Assembly (NCBI RefSeq): GCF_040115645.1
Contig: NW_027096022.1
Location: 124,001 to 188,000, forward strand
DNA: 64,000 bases
Reading direction: 5' to 3'
Origin: Euwallacea fornicatus
Taxonomy: Eukaryota; Arthropoda; Insecta; Coleoptera; Curculionidae
The notes beneath the pieces were generated by a model. It was not told the DNA's origin and did no database searches. It worked only from the letters and a program-made list of their open reading frames with translations. The first letter of the stretch is position 1. The number at the start of each line of letters is the position of its first letter. Below, in pieces: positions 52,084-64,000 of the stretch. Made by a program: the position numbers and the translations under genes.

Positions 52084-52611
52084 AGTGTCAAATTAATCAC
52101 CGCGACGAGATCTTTAAGATGACAAAACACATCATAATTGCATCTTGTTGAATTTCCAAGAAAAATAGTACTTTATGTGCTCAAACACTCAAAATGTGTG
52201 ATTGTTCAAAATTTGAAGTTCGATAACTTCGACAAATGACGACCAAATGTCGTAAACAGAGTGTCAAATTAATCACCGTGACGAGATCTTTAAGATGACA
52301 AAACACATCATGATTGCATCTTGTTGAATTTCAGAGAAAAATAGTACTTTATGTGCTCAAACACTCAAAATGTGTGATTGTTCTAAATTTGAAGTTCGAT
52401 AACTTCGACAAATGACGACCAAATGTCTTAAACAGAGTGTCAAATTAATCAGCTCGACGAGATCTTTAAGATGACAAAACACATCATAATTGCATCTTGT
52501 TGAATTTCCAAGAAAAATAGTACTTTATGTGCTCAAACACTCAAAATGTGTGATTGTTCTAAATTTGAAGTTCGATAACTACGACAAATGACGACCAAAT
52601 GTCTTAAACAG
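52084..52611 (+). repeat. Three class A monomers inserted in the 9-monomer repeat
   Basis: A C-head ccaag monomer (with ttcaaaattt near 52,205 and a gtcgtaaac end), a T-head A and a G-head ccaag monomer sit between units 2 and 3 of the 9-monomer repeat. They replace the ninth monomer and add two, which stretches the marker spacing from 1,584 to 1,936 bp. They resemble the ccaag-rich monomers at 44.9-48.9 kb, so they were probably acquired by exchange with that block. Confidence 0.85.
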
Positions 52612-55603
52612 AGTGTCAAATTAATCAGCTCGACAAGATCTTTAAGATGACAAAACACATCGTGATTGCATCTTGTTGAATTTCAGAGAAAAATAGTACT
52701 TTATGTGCTCAAACACACAACTTTTGTGACTTTTCAAATTTTGAATCTCGATAACTTCGACAAATGACGACCAAATGTCTTAAACAGAGTGTCAAATTAA
52801 TCAGCTCGACAAGATCTTCAAGATGACAAAACACATCGTGATTGCAACTTGTTGAATTTCAGAGAAAAATAGAACTTTATCTGCTCAAACACACAACTTT
52901 TGTGACTTTTCAAATTTTGAATCTCGATAACTTCGACAAATGACGACCAAATGTCTTAAACATAGTGTCAAATTAATCACCGCGACGAGATCTTTAAGAT
53001 GACAAAACACATCATGATTGCATCTTGTTGAATTTCAGAGAAAAATAGAACTTTATCTGCTCAAACACACAACTTTTGTGACTTTTCAAATTTTGAATCT
53101 CGATAACTACGACAAATGACGACCAAATGTCTTAAACAGAGTGTCAAATTAATCAGCTCGACAAGATCTTTAAGATGACAAAACACATCATGATTGCATC
53201 TTGTTGAATTTCAGAGAAAAATAGAACTTTATCTGCTCAAACACACAACTTTTGTGACTTTTCAAATTTTGAATCTCGATAACTACGACAAATGACGACC
53301 AAATGTCTTAAACAGAGTGTCAAATTAATCAGCTCGACAAGATCTTTAAGATGACAAAACACATCATGATTGCATCTTGTTGAATTTCAGAGAAAAATAG
53401 AACTTTATCTGCTCAAACACACAACTTTTGTGACTTTTCAAATTTTGAATCTCGATAACTACGACAAATGACGACCAAATGTCTTAAACAGAGTGTCAAA
53501 TTAATCAGCTCGACAAGATCTTTAAGATGACAAAACACATCGTGATTGCATCTTGTTGAATTTCAGAGAAAAATAGAACTTTATCTGCTCAAACACACAA
53601 CTTTTGTGACTTTTCAAATTTTGAATCTCGATAACTTCGACAAATGACGACCAAATGTCTTAAACAGAGTGTCAAATTAATCAGCTCGACAAGATCTTTA
53701 AGATGACAAAACACATCATGATTGCATCTTGTTGAATTTCAGAGAAAAATAGATCTTTATCTGCTCAAACACACAACTTTTGTGACTTTTCAAATTTTGA
53801 ATCTCGATAACTTCGACAAATGACGACCAAATGTCTTAAACAGAGTGTCAAATTAATCAGCTCGACAAGATCTTTAAGATGACAAAACACATCGTGATTG
53901 CATCTTGTTGAATTTCAGAGAAAAATAGAACTTTATCTGCTCAAACACACAACTTTTGTGACTTTTCAAATTTTGAATCTCGATAACTACGACAAATGAC
54001 GACCAAATGTCTTAAACAGAGTGTCAAATTAATCAGCTCGACAAGATCTTTAAGATGACAAAACACATCATGATTGCATCTTGTTGAATTTCAGAGAAAA
54101 ATAGAACTTTATCTGCTCAAACACACAACTTTTGTGACTTTTCAAATTTTGAATCTCGATAACTTCGACAAATGACGACCAAATGTCTTAAACAGAGTGT
54201 CAAATTAATCAGCTCGACAAGATCTTTAAGATGACAAAACACATCGTGATTGCATCTTGTTGAATTTCAGAGAAAAATAGTACTTTATGTGCTCAAACAC
54301 ACAACTTTTGTGACTTTTCAAATTTTGAATCTCGATAACTTCGACAAATGACGACCAAATGTCTTAAACAGAGTGTCAAATTAATCAGCTCGACAAGATC
54401 TTCAAGATGACAAAACACATCGTGATTGCAACTTGTTGAATTTCAGAGAAAAATAGAACTTTATCTGCTCAAACACACAACTTTTGTGACTTTTCAAATT
54501 TTGAATCTCGATAACTTCGACAAATGACGACCAAATGTCTTAAACATAGTGTCAAATTAATCACCGCGACGAGATCTTTAAGATGACAAAACACATCATG
54601 ATTGCATCTTGTTGAATTTCAGAGAAAAATAGAACTTTATCTGCTCAAACACACAACTTTTGTGACTTTTCAAATTTTGAATCTCGATAACTACGACAAA
54701 TGACGACCAAATGTCTTAAACAGAGTGTCAAATTAATCAGCTCGACAAGATCTTTAAGATGACAAAACACATCATGATTGCATCTTGTTGAATTTCAGAG
54801 AAAAATAGAACTTTATCTGCTCAAACACACAACTTTTGTGACTTTTCAAATTTTGAATCTCGATAACTACGACAAATGACGACCAAATGTCTTAAACAGA
54901 GTGTCAAATTAATCAGCTCGACAAGATCTTTAAGATGACAAAACACATCGTGATTGCATCTTGTTGAATTTCAGAGAAAAATAGAACTTTATCTGCTCAA
55001 ACACACAACTTTTGTGACTTTTCAAATTTTGAATCTCGATAACTTCGACAAATGACGACCAAATGTCTTAAACAGAGTGTCAAATTAATCAGCTCGACAA
55101 GATCTTTAAGATGACAAAACACATCATGATTGCATCTTGTTGAATTTCAGAGAAAAATAGATCTTTATCTGCTCAAACACACAACTTTTGTGACTTTTCA
55201 AATTTTGAATCTCGATAACTTCGACAAATGACGACCAAATGTCTTAAACAGAGTGTCAAATTAATCAGCTCGACAAGATCTTTAAGATGACAAAACACAT
55301 CGTGATTGCATCTTGTTGAATTTCAGAGAAAAATAGAACTTTATCTGCTCAAACACACAACTTTTGTGACTTTTCAAATTTTGAATCTCGATAACTTCGA
55401 CAAATGACGACCAAATGTCTTAAACATAGTGTCAAATTAATCACCGCGACGAGATCTTTAAGATGACAAAACACATCATGATTGCATCTTGTTGAATTTC
55501 AGAGAAAAATAGAACTTTATCTGCTCAAACACACAACTTTTGTGACTTTTCAAATTTTGAATCTCGATAACTTCGACAAATGACGACCAAATGTCTTAAA
55601 CAT

Positions 55604-57715
55604 AGTGTCAAATTAATCAGCTCGACAAGATCTTTAAGATGACGAAACACATCGTGATTGCATCTTGTTGAATTTCAGAGAAAAATAGTACTTTATGTGC
55701 TCAAACACTCAAAATGTGTGATTGTTCTAAATTTGAAGTTCGATAACTTCGACAAATGACGACCAAATGTCTTAAACATAGTGTCAAATTAATCAGCTCG
55801 ACAAGATCTTTAAGATGATAAAACACATCATAATTGCATCTTGTTGAATTTCCAAGAAAAATAGTACTTTATGTGCTCAAACACTCAAAATGTGTGATTG
55901 TTCTAAATTTGAAGTTCGATAACTTCGACAAATGACGACCAAATGTCGTAAACAGAGTGTCAAATTAATCACCGTGACGAGATCTTTAAGATGACAAAAC
56001 ACATCATGATTGCATCTTGTTGAATTTCAGAGAAAAATAGTACTTTATGTGCTCAAACACTCAAAATGTGTGATTGTTCTAAATTTGAAGTTCGATAACT
56101 ACGACAAATGACGACCAAATGTCTTAAACAGAGTGTCAAATTAATCAGCTCGACAAGATCTTTAAGATGATAAAACACATCATAATTGCATCTTGTTGAA
56201 TTTCCAAGAAAAATAGTACTTTATGTGCTCAAACACTCAAAATGTGTGATTGTTCTAAATTTGAAGTTCGATAACTTCGACAAATGACGACCAAATGTCG
56301 TAAACAGAGTGTCAAATTAATCACCGTGACGAGATCTTTAAGATGACAAAACACATCATAATTGCATCTTGTTGAATTTCCAACAAAAATAGCACTTTAT
56401 CTGCTCAAACACACAACTTTTGTGACTTTTCAAATTTTGAATCTCGATAACTTCGACAAATGACGACCAAATGTCTTAAACATAGTGTCAAATTAATCAC
56501 CGCGACGAGATTTTTAAGATGAAAAAACACATCATGATTGCATCTTGTTGAATTTCAGAGAAAAATAGGACTTTATCTGCTCAAACACACAACTTTTGTG
56601 ACTTTTCAAATTTTGAATCTCGATAACTTCGACAAATGACGACCAAATGTCGTAAACAGAGTGTCAAATTAATCACCGTGACGAGATCTTTAAGATGACA
56701 AAACACATCATAATTGCATCTTGTTGAATTTCCAAGAAAAATAGTACTTTATATGCTCAAACACTCAAAATGTGTGATTGTTCTAAATTTGAAGTTCGAT
56801 AACTTCGACAAATGACGACCAAATGTCTTAAACATAGTGTCAAATTAATCAGCTCGACGAGATCTTTAAGATGACAAAACACATCATAATTGCATCTTGT
56901 TGAATTTCAGAGAAAAATAGAACTTTATCTGCTCAAACACACAACTTTTGTGACTTTTCAAATTTTGAATCTCGATAACTACGACAAATGACGACCAAAT
57001 GTCTTAAACAGAGTGTCAAATTAATCAGCTCGACAAGATCTTTAAGATGACAAAACACATCATGATTGCATCTTGTTGAATTTCAGAGAAAAATAGAACT
57101 TTATCTGCTCAAACACACAACTTTTGTGACTTTTCAAATTTTGAATCTCGATAACTTCGACAAATGACGACCAAATGTCTTAAACAGAGTGTCAAATTAA
57201 TCAGCTCGACAAGATCTTTAAGATGACAAAACACATCGTGATTGCAACTTGTTGAATTTCAGAGAAAAATAGAACTTTATCTGCTCAAACACACAACTTT
57301 TGTGACTTTTCAAATTTTGAATCTCGATAACTTCGACAAATGACGACCAAATGTCTTAAACATAGTGTCAAATTAATCACCGCGACGAGATCTTTAAGAT
57401 GACAAAACACATCATGATTGCATCTTGTTGAATTTCAGAGAAAAATAGAACTTTATCTGCTCAAACACACAACTTTTGTGACTTTTCAAATTTTGAATCT
57501 CGATAACTACGACAAATGACGACCAAATGTCTTAAACAGAGTGTCAAATTAATCAGCTCGACAAGATCTTTAAGATGACAAAACACATCATGATTGCATC
57601 TTGTTGAATTTCAGAGAAAAATAGAACTTTATCTGCTCAAACACACAACTTTTGTGACTTTTCAAATTTTGAATCTCGATAACTTCGACAAATGACGACC
57701 AAATGTCTTAAACAT
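55604..57715 (+). repeat. 12-monomer (2,112-bp) higher-order unit, copy 1
   Basis: Order: S-A with gacgaaac and cgtgatt, S-ccaag with gataaaac, T-A, S-ccaag with gataaaac, T-B with ttccaac and atagcacttt, C-B with gatttttaag and gaaaaaac, T-ccaag with tttatatgctc, G-B with cataatt, S-B, S-B with gcaactt, C-B, S-B. Marker bases are gacgaaac at 55,644 and ttccaac with its caac at 56,381. Copy 2 follows at exactly 2,112 bp. Confidence 0.93.
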
Positions 57716-59827
57716 AGTGTCAAATTAATCAGCTCGACAAGATCTTTAAGATGACGAAACACATCGTGATTGCATCTTGTTGAATTTCAGAGAAAAATAG
57801 TACTTTATGTGCTCAAACACTCAAAATGTGTGATTGTTCTAAATTTGAAGTTCGATAACTTCGACAAATGACGACCAAATGTCTTAAACATAGTGTCAAA
57901 TTAATCAGCTCGACAAGATCTTTAAGATGATAAAACACATCATAATTGCATCTTGTTGAATTTCCAAGAAAAATAGTACTTTATGTGCTCAAACACTCAA
58001 AATGTGTGATTGTTCTAAATTTGAAGTTCGATAACTTCGACAAATGACGACCAAATGTCGTAAACAGAGTGTCAAATTAATCACCGTGACGAGATCTTTA
58101 AGATGACAAAACACATCATGATTGCATCTTGTTGAATTTCAGAGAAAAATAGTACTTTATGTGCTCAAACACTCAAAATGTGTGATTGTTCTAAATTTGA
58201 AGTTCGATAACTACGACAAATGACGACCAAATGTCTTAAACAGAGTGTCAAATTAATCAGCTCGACAAGATCTTTAAGATGATAAAACACATCATAATTG
58301 CATCTTGTTGAATTTCCAAGAAAAATAGTACTTTATGTGCTCAAACACTCAAAATGTGTGATTGTTCTAAATTTGAAGTTCGATAACTTCGACAAATGAC
58401 GACCAAATGTCGTAAACAGAGTGTCAAATTAATCACCGTGACGAGATCTTTAAGATGACAAAACACATCATAATTGCATCTTGTTGAATTTCCAACAAAA
58501 ATAGCACTTTATCTGCTCAAACACACAACTTTTGTGACTTTTCAAATTTTGAATCTCGATAACTTCGACAAATGACGACCAAATGTCTTAAACATAGTGT
58601 CAAATTAATCACCGCGACGAGATTTTTAAGATGAAAAAACACATCATGATTGCATCTTGTTGAATTTCAGAGAAAAATAGGACTTTATCTGCTCAAACAC
58701 ACAACTTTTGTGACTTTTCAAATTTTGAATCTCGATAACTTCGACAAATGACGACCAAATGTCGTAAACAGAGTGTCAAATTAATCACCGTGACGAGATC
58801 TTTAAGATGACAAAACACATCATAATTGCATCTTGTTGAATTTCCAAGAAAAATAGTACTTTATATGCTCAAACACTCAAAATGTGTGATTGTTCTAAAT
58901 TTGAAGTTCGATAACTTCGACAAATGACGACCAAATGTCTTAAACATAGTGTCAAATTAATCAGCTCGACGAGATCTTTAAGATGACAAAACACATCATA
59001 ATTGCATCTTGTTGAATTTCAGAGAAAAATAGAACTTTATCTGCTCAAACACACAACTTTTGTGACTTTTCAAATTTTGAATCTCGATAACTACGACAAA
59101 TGACGACCAAATGTCTTAAACAGAGTGTCAAATTAATCAGCTCGACAAGATCTTTAAGATGACAAAACACATCATGATTGCATCTTGTTGAATTTCAGAG
59201 AAAAATAGAACTTTATCTGCTCAAACACACAACTTTTGTGACTTTTCAAATTTTGAATCTCGATAACTTCGACAAATGACGACCAAATGTCTTAAACAGA
59301 GTGTCAAATTAATCAGCTCGACAAGATCTTTAAGATGACAAAACACATCGTGATTGCAACTTGTTGAATTTCAGAGAAAAATAGAACTTTATCTGCTCAA
59401 ACACACAACTTTTGTGACTTTTCAAATTTTGAATCTCGATAACTTCGACAAATGACGACCAAATGTCTTAAACATAGTGTCAAATTAATCACCGCGACGA
59501 GATCTTTAAGATGACAAAACACATCATGATTGCATCTTGTTGAATTTCAGAGAAAAATAGAACTTTATCTGCTCAAACACACAACTTTTGTGACTTTTCA
59601 AATTTTGAATCTCGATAACTACGACAAATGACGACCAAATGTCTTAAACAGAGTGTCAAATTAATCAGCTCGACAAGATCTTTAAGATGACAAAACACAT
59701 CATGATTGCATCTTGTTGAATTTCAGAGAAAAATAGAACTTTATCTGCTCAAACACACAACTTTTGTGACTTTTCAAATTTTGAATCTCGATAACTACGA
59801 CAAATGACGACCAAATGTCTTAAACAG
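57716..59827 (+). repeat. 12-monomer (2,112-bp) higher-order unit, copy 2
   Basis: Same 12-monomer order as 55,604-57,715, with markers at 57,756 (gacgaaac) and 58,493 (caac). The last monomer ends actacgac/aaacag where copy 1 ends acttcgac/aaacat. That end suits the S-head monomer that follows it at 59,828. Confidence 0.93.
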
Positions 59828-60355
59828 AGTGTCAAATTAATCAGCTCGACAAGATCTTTAAGATGACAAAACACATCATGATTGCATCTTGTTGAATTTC
59901 AGAGAAAAATAGATCTTTATCTGCTCAAACACACAACTTTTGTGACTTTTCAAATTTTGAATCTCGATAACTTCGACAAATGACGACCAAATGTCTTAAA
60001 CAGAGTGTCAAATTAATCAGCTCGACAAGATCTTTAAGATGACAAAACACATCGTGATTGCATCTTGTTGAATTTCAGAGAAAAATAGAACTTTATCTGC
60101 TCAAACACACAACTTTTGTGACTTTTCAAATTTTGAATCTCGATAACTTCGACAAATGACGACCAAATGTCTTAAACATAGTGTCAAATTAATCACCGCG
60201 ACGAGATCTTTAAGATGACAAAACACATCATGATTGCATCTTGTTGAATTTCAGAGAAAAATAGAACTTTATCTGCTCAAACACACAACTTTTGTGACTT
60301 TTCAAATTTTGAATCTCGATAACTTCGACAAATGACGACCAAATGTCTTAAACAT
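59828..60355 (+). repeat. Three-monomer fragment of the 9-monomer repeat family
   Basis: An S-B with atagatcttt (59,914), an S-B with cgtgatt and a C-B match the run at 55,076-55,603 of the preceding domain. They sit between copies of the 12-monomer unit. The fragment shows that the two higher-order repeat families have exchanged sequence. Confidence 0.85.
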
Positions 60356-62643
60356 AGTGTCAAATTAATCAGCTCGACAAGATCTTTAAGATGACGAAAC
60401 ACATCGTGATTGCATCTTGTTGAATTTCAGAGAAAAATAGTACTTTATGTGCTCAAACACTCAAAATGTGTGATTGTTCTAAATTTGAAGTTCGATAACT
60501 TCGACAAATGACGACCAAATGTCTTAAACATAGTGTCAAATTAATCACCGTGACGAGATCTTTAAGATGACAAAACACATCATGATTGCATCTTGTTGAA
60601 TTTCAGAGAAAAATAGTACTTTATGTGCTCAAACACTCAAAATGTGTGATTGTTCTAAATTTGAAGTTCGATAACTACGACAAATGACGACCAAATGTCT
60701 TAAACAGAGTGTCAAATTAATCAGCTCGACAAGATCTTTAAGATGATAAAACACATCATAATTGCATCTTGTTGAATTTCCAAGAAAAATAGTACTTTAT
60801 GTGCTCAAACACTCAAAATGTGTGATTGTTCTAAATTTGAAGTTCGATAACTTCGACAAATGACGACCAAATGTCGTAAACAGAGTGTCAAATTAATCAC
60901 CGTGACGAGATCTTTAAGATGACAAAACACATCATAATTGCATCTTGTTGAATTTCCAACAAAAATAGCACTTTATCTGCTCAAACACACAACTTTTGTG
61001 ACTTTTCAAATTTTGAATCTCGATAACTTCGACAAATGACGACCAAATGTCTTAAACATAGTGTCAAATTAATCACCGCGACGAGATTTTTAAGATGAAA
61101 AAACACATCATGATTGCATCTTGTTGAATTTCAGAGAAAAATAGGACTTTATCTGCTCAAACACACAACTTTTGTGACTTTTCAAATTTTGAATCTCGAT
61201 AACTTCGACAAATGACGACCCAATGTCGTAAACAGAGTGTCAAATTAATCACCGTGACGAGATCTTTAAGATGACAAAACACATCATAATTGCATCTTGT
61301 TGAATTTCCAAGAAAAATAGTACTTTATATGCTCAAACACTCAAAATGTGTGATTGTTCTAAATTTGAAGTTCGATAACTACGACAAATGACGACCAAAT
61401 GTCTTAAACAGAGTGTCAAATTAATCAGCTCGACGAGATCTTTAAGATGACAAAACACATCATGATTGCATCTTGTTGAATTTCAGAGAAAAATAGAACT
61501 TTATCTGCTCAAACACACAACTTTTGTGACTTTTCAAATTTTGAATCTCGATAACTTCGACAAATGACGACCAAATGTCGTAAACAGAGTGTCAAATTAA
61601 TCACCGTGACGAGATCTTTAAGATGACAAAACACATCATAATTGCATCTTGTTGAATTTCCAAGAAAAATAGTACTTTATATGCTCAAACACTCAAAATG
61701 TGTGATTGTTCTAAATTTGAAGTTCGATAACTTCGACAAATGACGACCAAATGTCTTAAACATAGTGTCAAATTAATCAGCTCGACGAGATCTTTAAGAT
61801 GACAAAACACATCATAATTGCATCTTGTTGAATTTCAGAGAAAAATAGAACTTTATCTGCTCAAACACACAACTTTTGTGACTTTTCAAATTTTGAATCT
61901 CGATAACTACGACAAATGACGACCAAATGTCTTAAACAGAGTGTCAAATTAATCAGCTCGACAAGATCTTTAAGATGACAAAACACATCATGATTGCATC
62001 TTGTTGAATTTCAGAGAAAAATAGAACTTTATCTGCTCAAACACACAACTTTTGTGACTTTTCAAATTTTGAATCTCGATAACTTCGACAAATGACGACC
62101 AAATGTCTTAAACAGAGTGTCAAATTAATCAGCTCGACAAGATCTTTAAGATGACAAAACACATCGTGATTGCATCTTGTTGAATTTCAGAGAAAAATAG
62201 TACTTTATGTGCTCAAACACACAACTTTTGTGACTTTTCAAATTTTGAATCTCGATAACTTCGACAAATGACGACCAAATGTCTTAAACAGAGTGTCAAA
62301 TTAATCAGCTCGACAAGATCTTTAAGATGACAAAACACATCGTGATTGCAACTTGTTGAATTTCAGAGAAAAATAGAACTTTATCTGCTCAAACACACAA
62401 CTTTTGTGACTTTTCAAATTTTGAATCTCGATAACTTCGACAAATGACGACCAAATGTCTTAAACATAGTGTCAAATTAATCACCGCGACGAGATCTTTA
62501 AGATGACAAAACACATCATGATTGCATCTTGTTGAATTTCAGAGAAAAATAGAACTTTATCTGCTCAAACACACAACTTTTGTGACTTTTCAAATTTTGA
62601 ATCTCGATAACTTCGACAAATGACGACCAAATGTCTTAAACAT
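60356..62643 (+). repeat. 13-monomer (2,288-bp) variant of the 12-monomer unit, copy 3
   Basis: It starts with the gacgaaac monomer (60,396) but lacks the first S-ccaag gataaaac monomer. It has an extra G-B plus T-ccaag pair, so the tttatatgctc monomer appears twice (61,236 and 61,588). It also contains the A/B hybrid at 62,116 before the gcaactt monomer. A private base gives gacccaatg near 61,219. Confidence 0.88.
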
Positions 62644-64000
62644 AGTGTCAAATTAATCAGCTCGACAAGATCTTTAAGATGACGAAACACATCGTGATTG
62701 CATCTTGTTGAATTTCGGAGAAAAATAGTACTTTATGTGCTCAAACACTCAAAATGTGTGATTGTTCTAAATTTGAAGTTCGATAACTTCGACAAATGAC
62801 GACCAAATGTCTTAAACATAGTGTCAAATTAATCACCGTGACGAGATCTTTAAGATGACAAAACACATCATGATTGCATCTTGTTGAACTTCAGAGAAAA
62901 ATAGTACTTTATGTGCTCAAACACTCAAAATGTGTGATTGTTCTAAATTTGAAGTTCGATAACTACGACAAATGACGACCAAATGTCTTAAACAGAGTGT
63001 CAAATTAATCAGCTCGACAAGATCTTTAAGATGATAAAACACATCATAATTGCATCTTGTTGAATTTCCAAGAAAAATAGTACTTTATGTGCTCAAACAC
63101 TCAAAATGTGTGATTGTTCTAAATTTGAAGTTCGATAACTTCGACAAATGACGACCAAATGTCGTAAACAGAGTGTCAAATTAATCACCGTGACGAGATC
63201 TTTAAGATGACAAAACACATCATAATTGCATCTTGTTGAATTTCCAAGAAAAATAGGACTTTATGTGCTCAAACACTCAAAATGTGTGATTGTTCTAAAT
63301 TTGAAGTTCGATAACTACGACAAATGACGACCAAATGTCTTAAACAGAGTGTCAAATTAATCAGCTCGACGAGATCTTTAAGATGACACAACACATCATG
63401 ATTGCATCTTGTTGAATTTCAGAGAAAAATAGAACTTTATCTGCTCAAACACACAACTTTTGTGACTTTTCAAATTTTGAATCTCGATAACTTCGACAAA
63501 TGACGACCAAATGTCGTAAACAGAGTGTCAAATTAATCACCGTGACGAGATCTTTAAGATGACAAAACACATCATAATTGCATCTTGTTGAATTTCCAAG
63601 AAAAATAGGACTTTATGTGCTCAAACACTCAAAATGTGTGATTGTTCTAAATTTGAAGTTCGATAACTTCGACAAATGACGACCAAATGTCTTAAACATA
63701 GTGTCAAATTAATCAGCTCGACGAGATCTTTAAGATGACAAAACACATCATAATTGCATCTTGTTGAATTTCCAAGAAAAATAGGACTTTATGTGCTCAA
63801 ACACTCAAAATGTGTGATTGTTCTAAATTTGAAGTTCGATAACTTCGACAAATGACGACCAAATGTCTTAAACAGAGTGTCAAATTAATCAGCTCGACGA
63901 GATCTTTAAGATGACAAAACACATCATAATTGCATCTTGTTGAATTTCCAAGAAAAATAGTACTTTATGTGCTCAAACACTCAAAATGTGTGATTGTTCT
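62644..64000 (+). repeat. Incomplete fourth copy and right edge of window
   Basis: It starts with the gacgaaac monomer (62,684), here with ttcggag, then T-A with gaacttcag, S-ccaag with gataaaac and T-ccaag with ataggacttt. The gatgacacaac G-B at 63,348 and three ccaag monomers follow. From 63,172 the order departs from copies 1-3. The last monomer is cut at 64,000 after 125 bp, so the array continues beyond the window. Confidence 0.85.

Larger units (their letters stand above)
49092..55427 (+). repeat. 9-monomer (1,584-bp) higher-order repeat, four units
   Basis: Full unit order: A/B hybrid with cgtgatt, S-B with gatcttcaag and gcaactt, C-B, S-B, S-B, S-B with cgtgatt, S-B with atagatcttt, S-B with cgtgatt, S-B. 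Units start at 49,092, 50,676, 52,612 and 54,196. The cttcaag base is at 49,299, 50,883, 52,819 and 54,403. Unit 2 is followed by inserted class A monomers (52,084-52,611), and unit 4 is shortened to seven monomers. Nearly all members are class B, in contrast with the adjoining class A block. Confidence 0.92.
1..64000 (+). repeat. Satellite DNA array, ~176-bp monomer, single orientation
   Basis: The entire window is head-to-tail copies of one monomer: 363 complete copies (350 of 176 bp, 13 of 175 bp) plus a 125-bp partial copy. I fixed the frame at the motif agtgtcaaattaatca, which falls at 1, 177, 353, 529, 705, 881 and so on to 63,876. Total length agrees with 363 x 176 minus 13 single-base deletions. 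An A-class monomer has 58 G+C of 176 (33%) and six CpGs. Monomer positions 1-15, 27-60 and 138-176 are nearly invariant, while 17-24 and 86-136 carry the class differences. All copies read in the same direction, and no transposon, inversion or unique sequence interrupts them. Nucleosome-like length, homogeneity and layered higher-order repeats fit a centromeric or pericentromeric satellite. That role is inference, since no kinetochore data are available here. I do not recognise the family by name. Confidence 0.99.

Noticed and set aside
1..64000. CRISPR array
   Set aside because: Repeats are regular, but there are no short repeats separated by unique spacers. The whole 176 bp is repeated, and no cas gene is present.
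1..64000. Interstitial telomere repeats, rDNA or tRNA genes
   Set aside because: No TTTAGGG or TTAGGG runs and no rRNA- or tRNA-like stretch. Every position fits the satellite frame.
1..64000. Identification as a named satellite such as Arabidopsis CEN180 or Brassica CentBr (also ~176-180 bp)
   Set aside because: Only the length is similar. I could not match the sequence to what I recall of those families, so no name or species is assigned.

Overview
The whole 64 kb window is one uninterrupted tandem satellite array. A ~176-bp monomer repeats head to tail in a single orientation from the first base to the last. Counting from the recurring start (agtgtcaaattaatca), there are 363 complete monomers in 1-63,875: 350 of 176 bp and 13 of 175 bp. 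A 125-bp partial copy follows at 63,876-64,000. The arithmetic closes exactly (363 x 176 - 13 = 63,875), so there is no net room for a gene, transposon, inversion or unique spacer. I see no protein gene, RNA gene, CRISPR array or mobile element.

The organism cannot be named from the sequence. A nucleosome-sized, roughly 33% GC satellite with layered higher-order repeats in a clean array this long is typical of a eukaryotic centromere or of pericentromeric heterochromatin. A flowering plant is my best guess, but I recognise no catalogued family, and insects or other eukaryotes are possible.

Monomers fall into two main classes. They differ by about 12 substitutions and no indels in a core at monomer positions 86-136. 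Class A has gtactttatgtg in the core and class B has gaactttatctg. The head of the monomer (positions 17-24) varies independently and is coded here as C (accgcgacg), T (accgtgacg), S (agctcgaca) or G (agctcgacg). A third common subtype, 'ccaag', is an A monomer with ttccaag at 71-77 and usually cataatt at 50-56.

Layout: 1-7,568 is a mixed A/B region. 7,569-12,144 holds 12- and 10-monomer repeats. 12,145-18,656 contains a 5-monomer (880-bp) repeat. 17,601-23,936 is a tandem pair of 18-monomer (3,168-bp) units. 24,816-30,443 is a tandem pair of 2,814-bp units. 30,796-46,979 is a tandem pair of 8,092-bp (46-monomer) units. 46,980-48,915 is a pure A, mostly ccaag, block. 49,092-55,427 is a 9-monomer (1,584-bp) repeat. 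55,604-64,000 is a 12- to 13-monomer (2,112/2,288-bp) repeat. Diagnostic point variants are confined to spatial domains, which records local, layered amplification. The only open reading frames of note are 13 identical 67-codon minus-strand frames created by the 175-bp monomers; I treat them as artefacts of the repeat.
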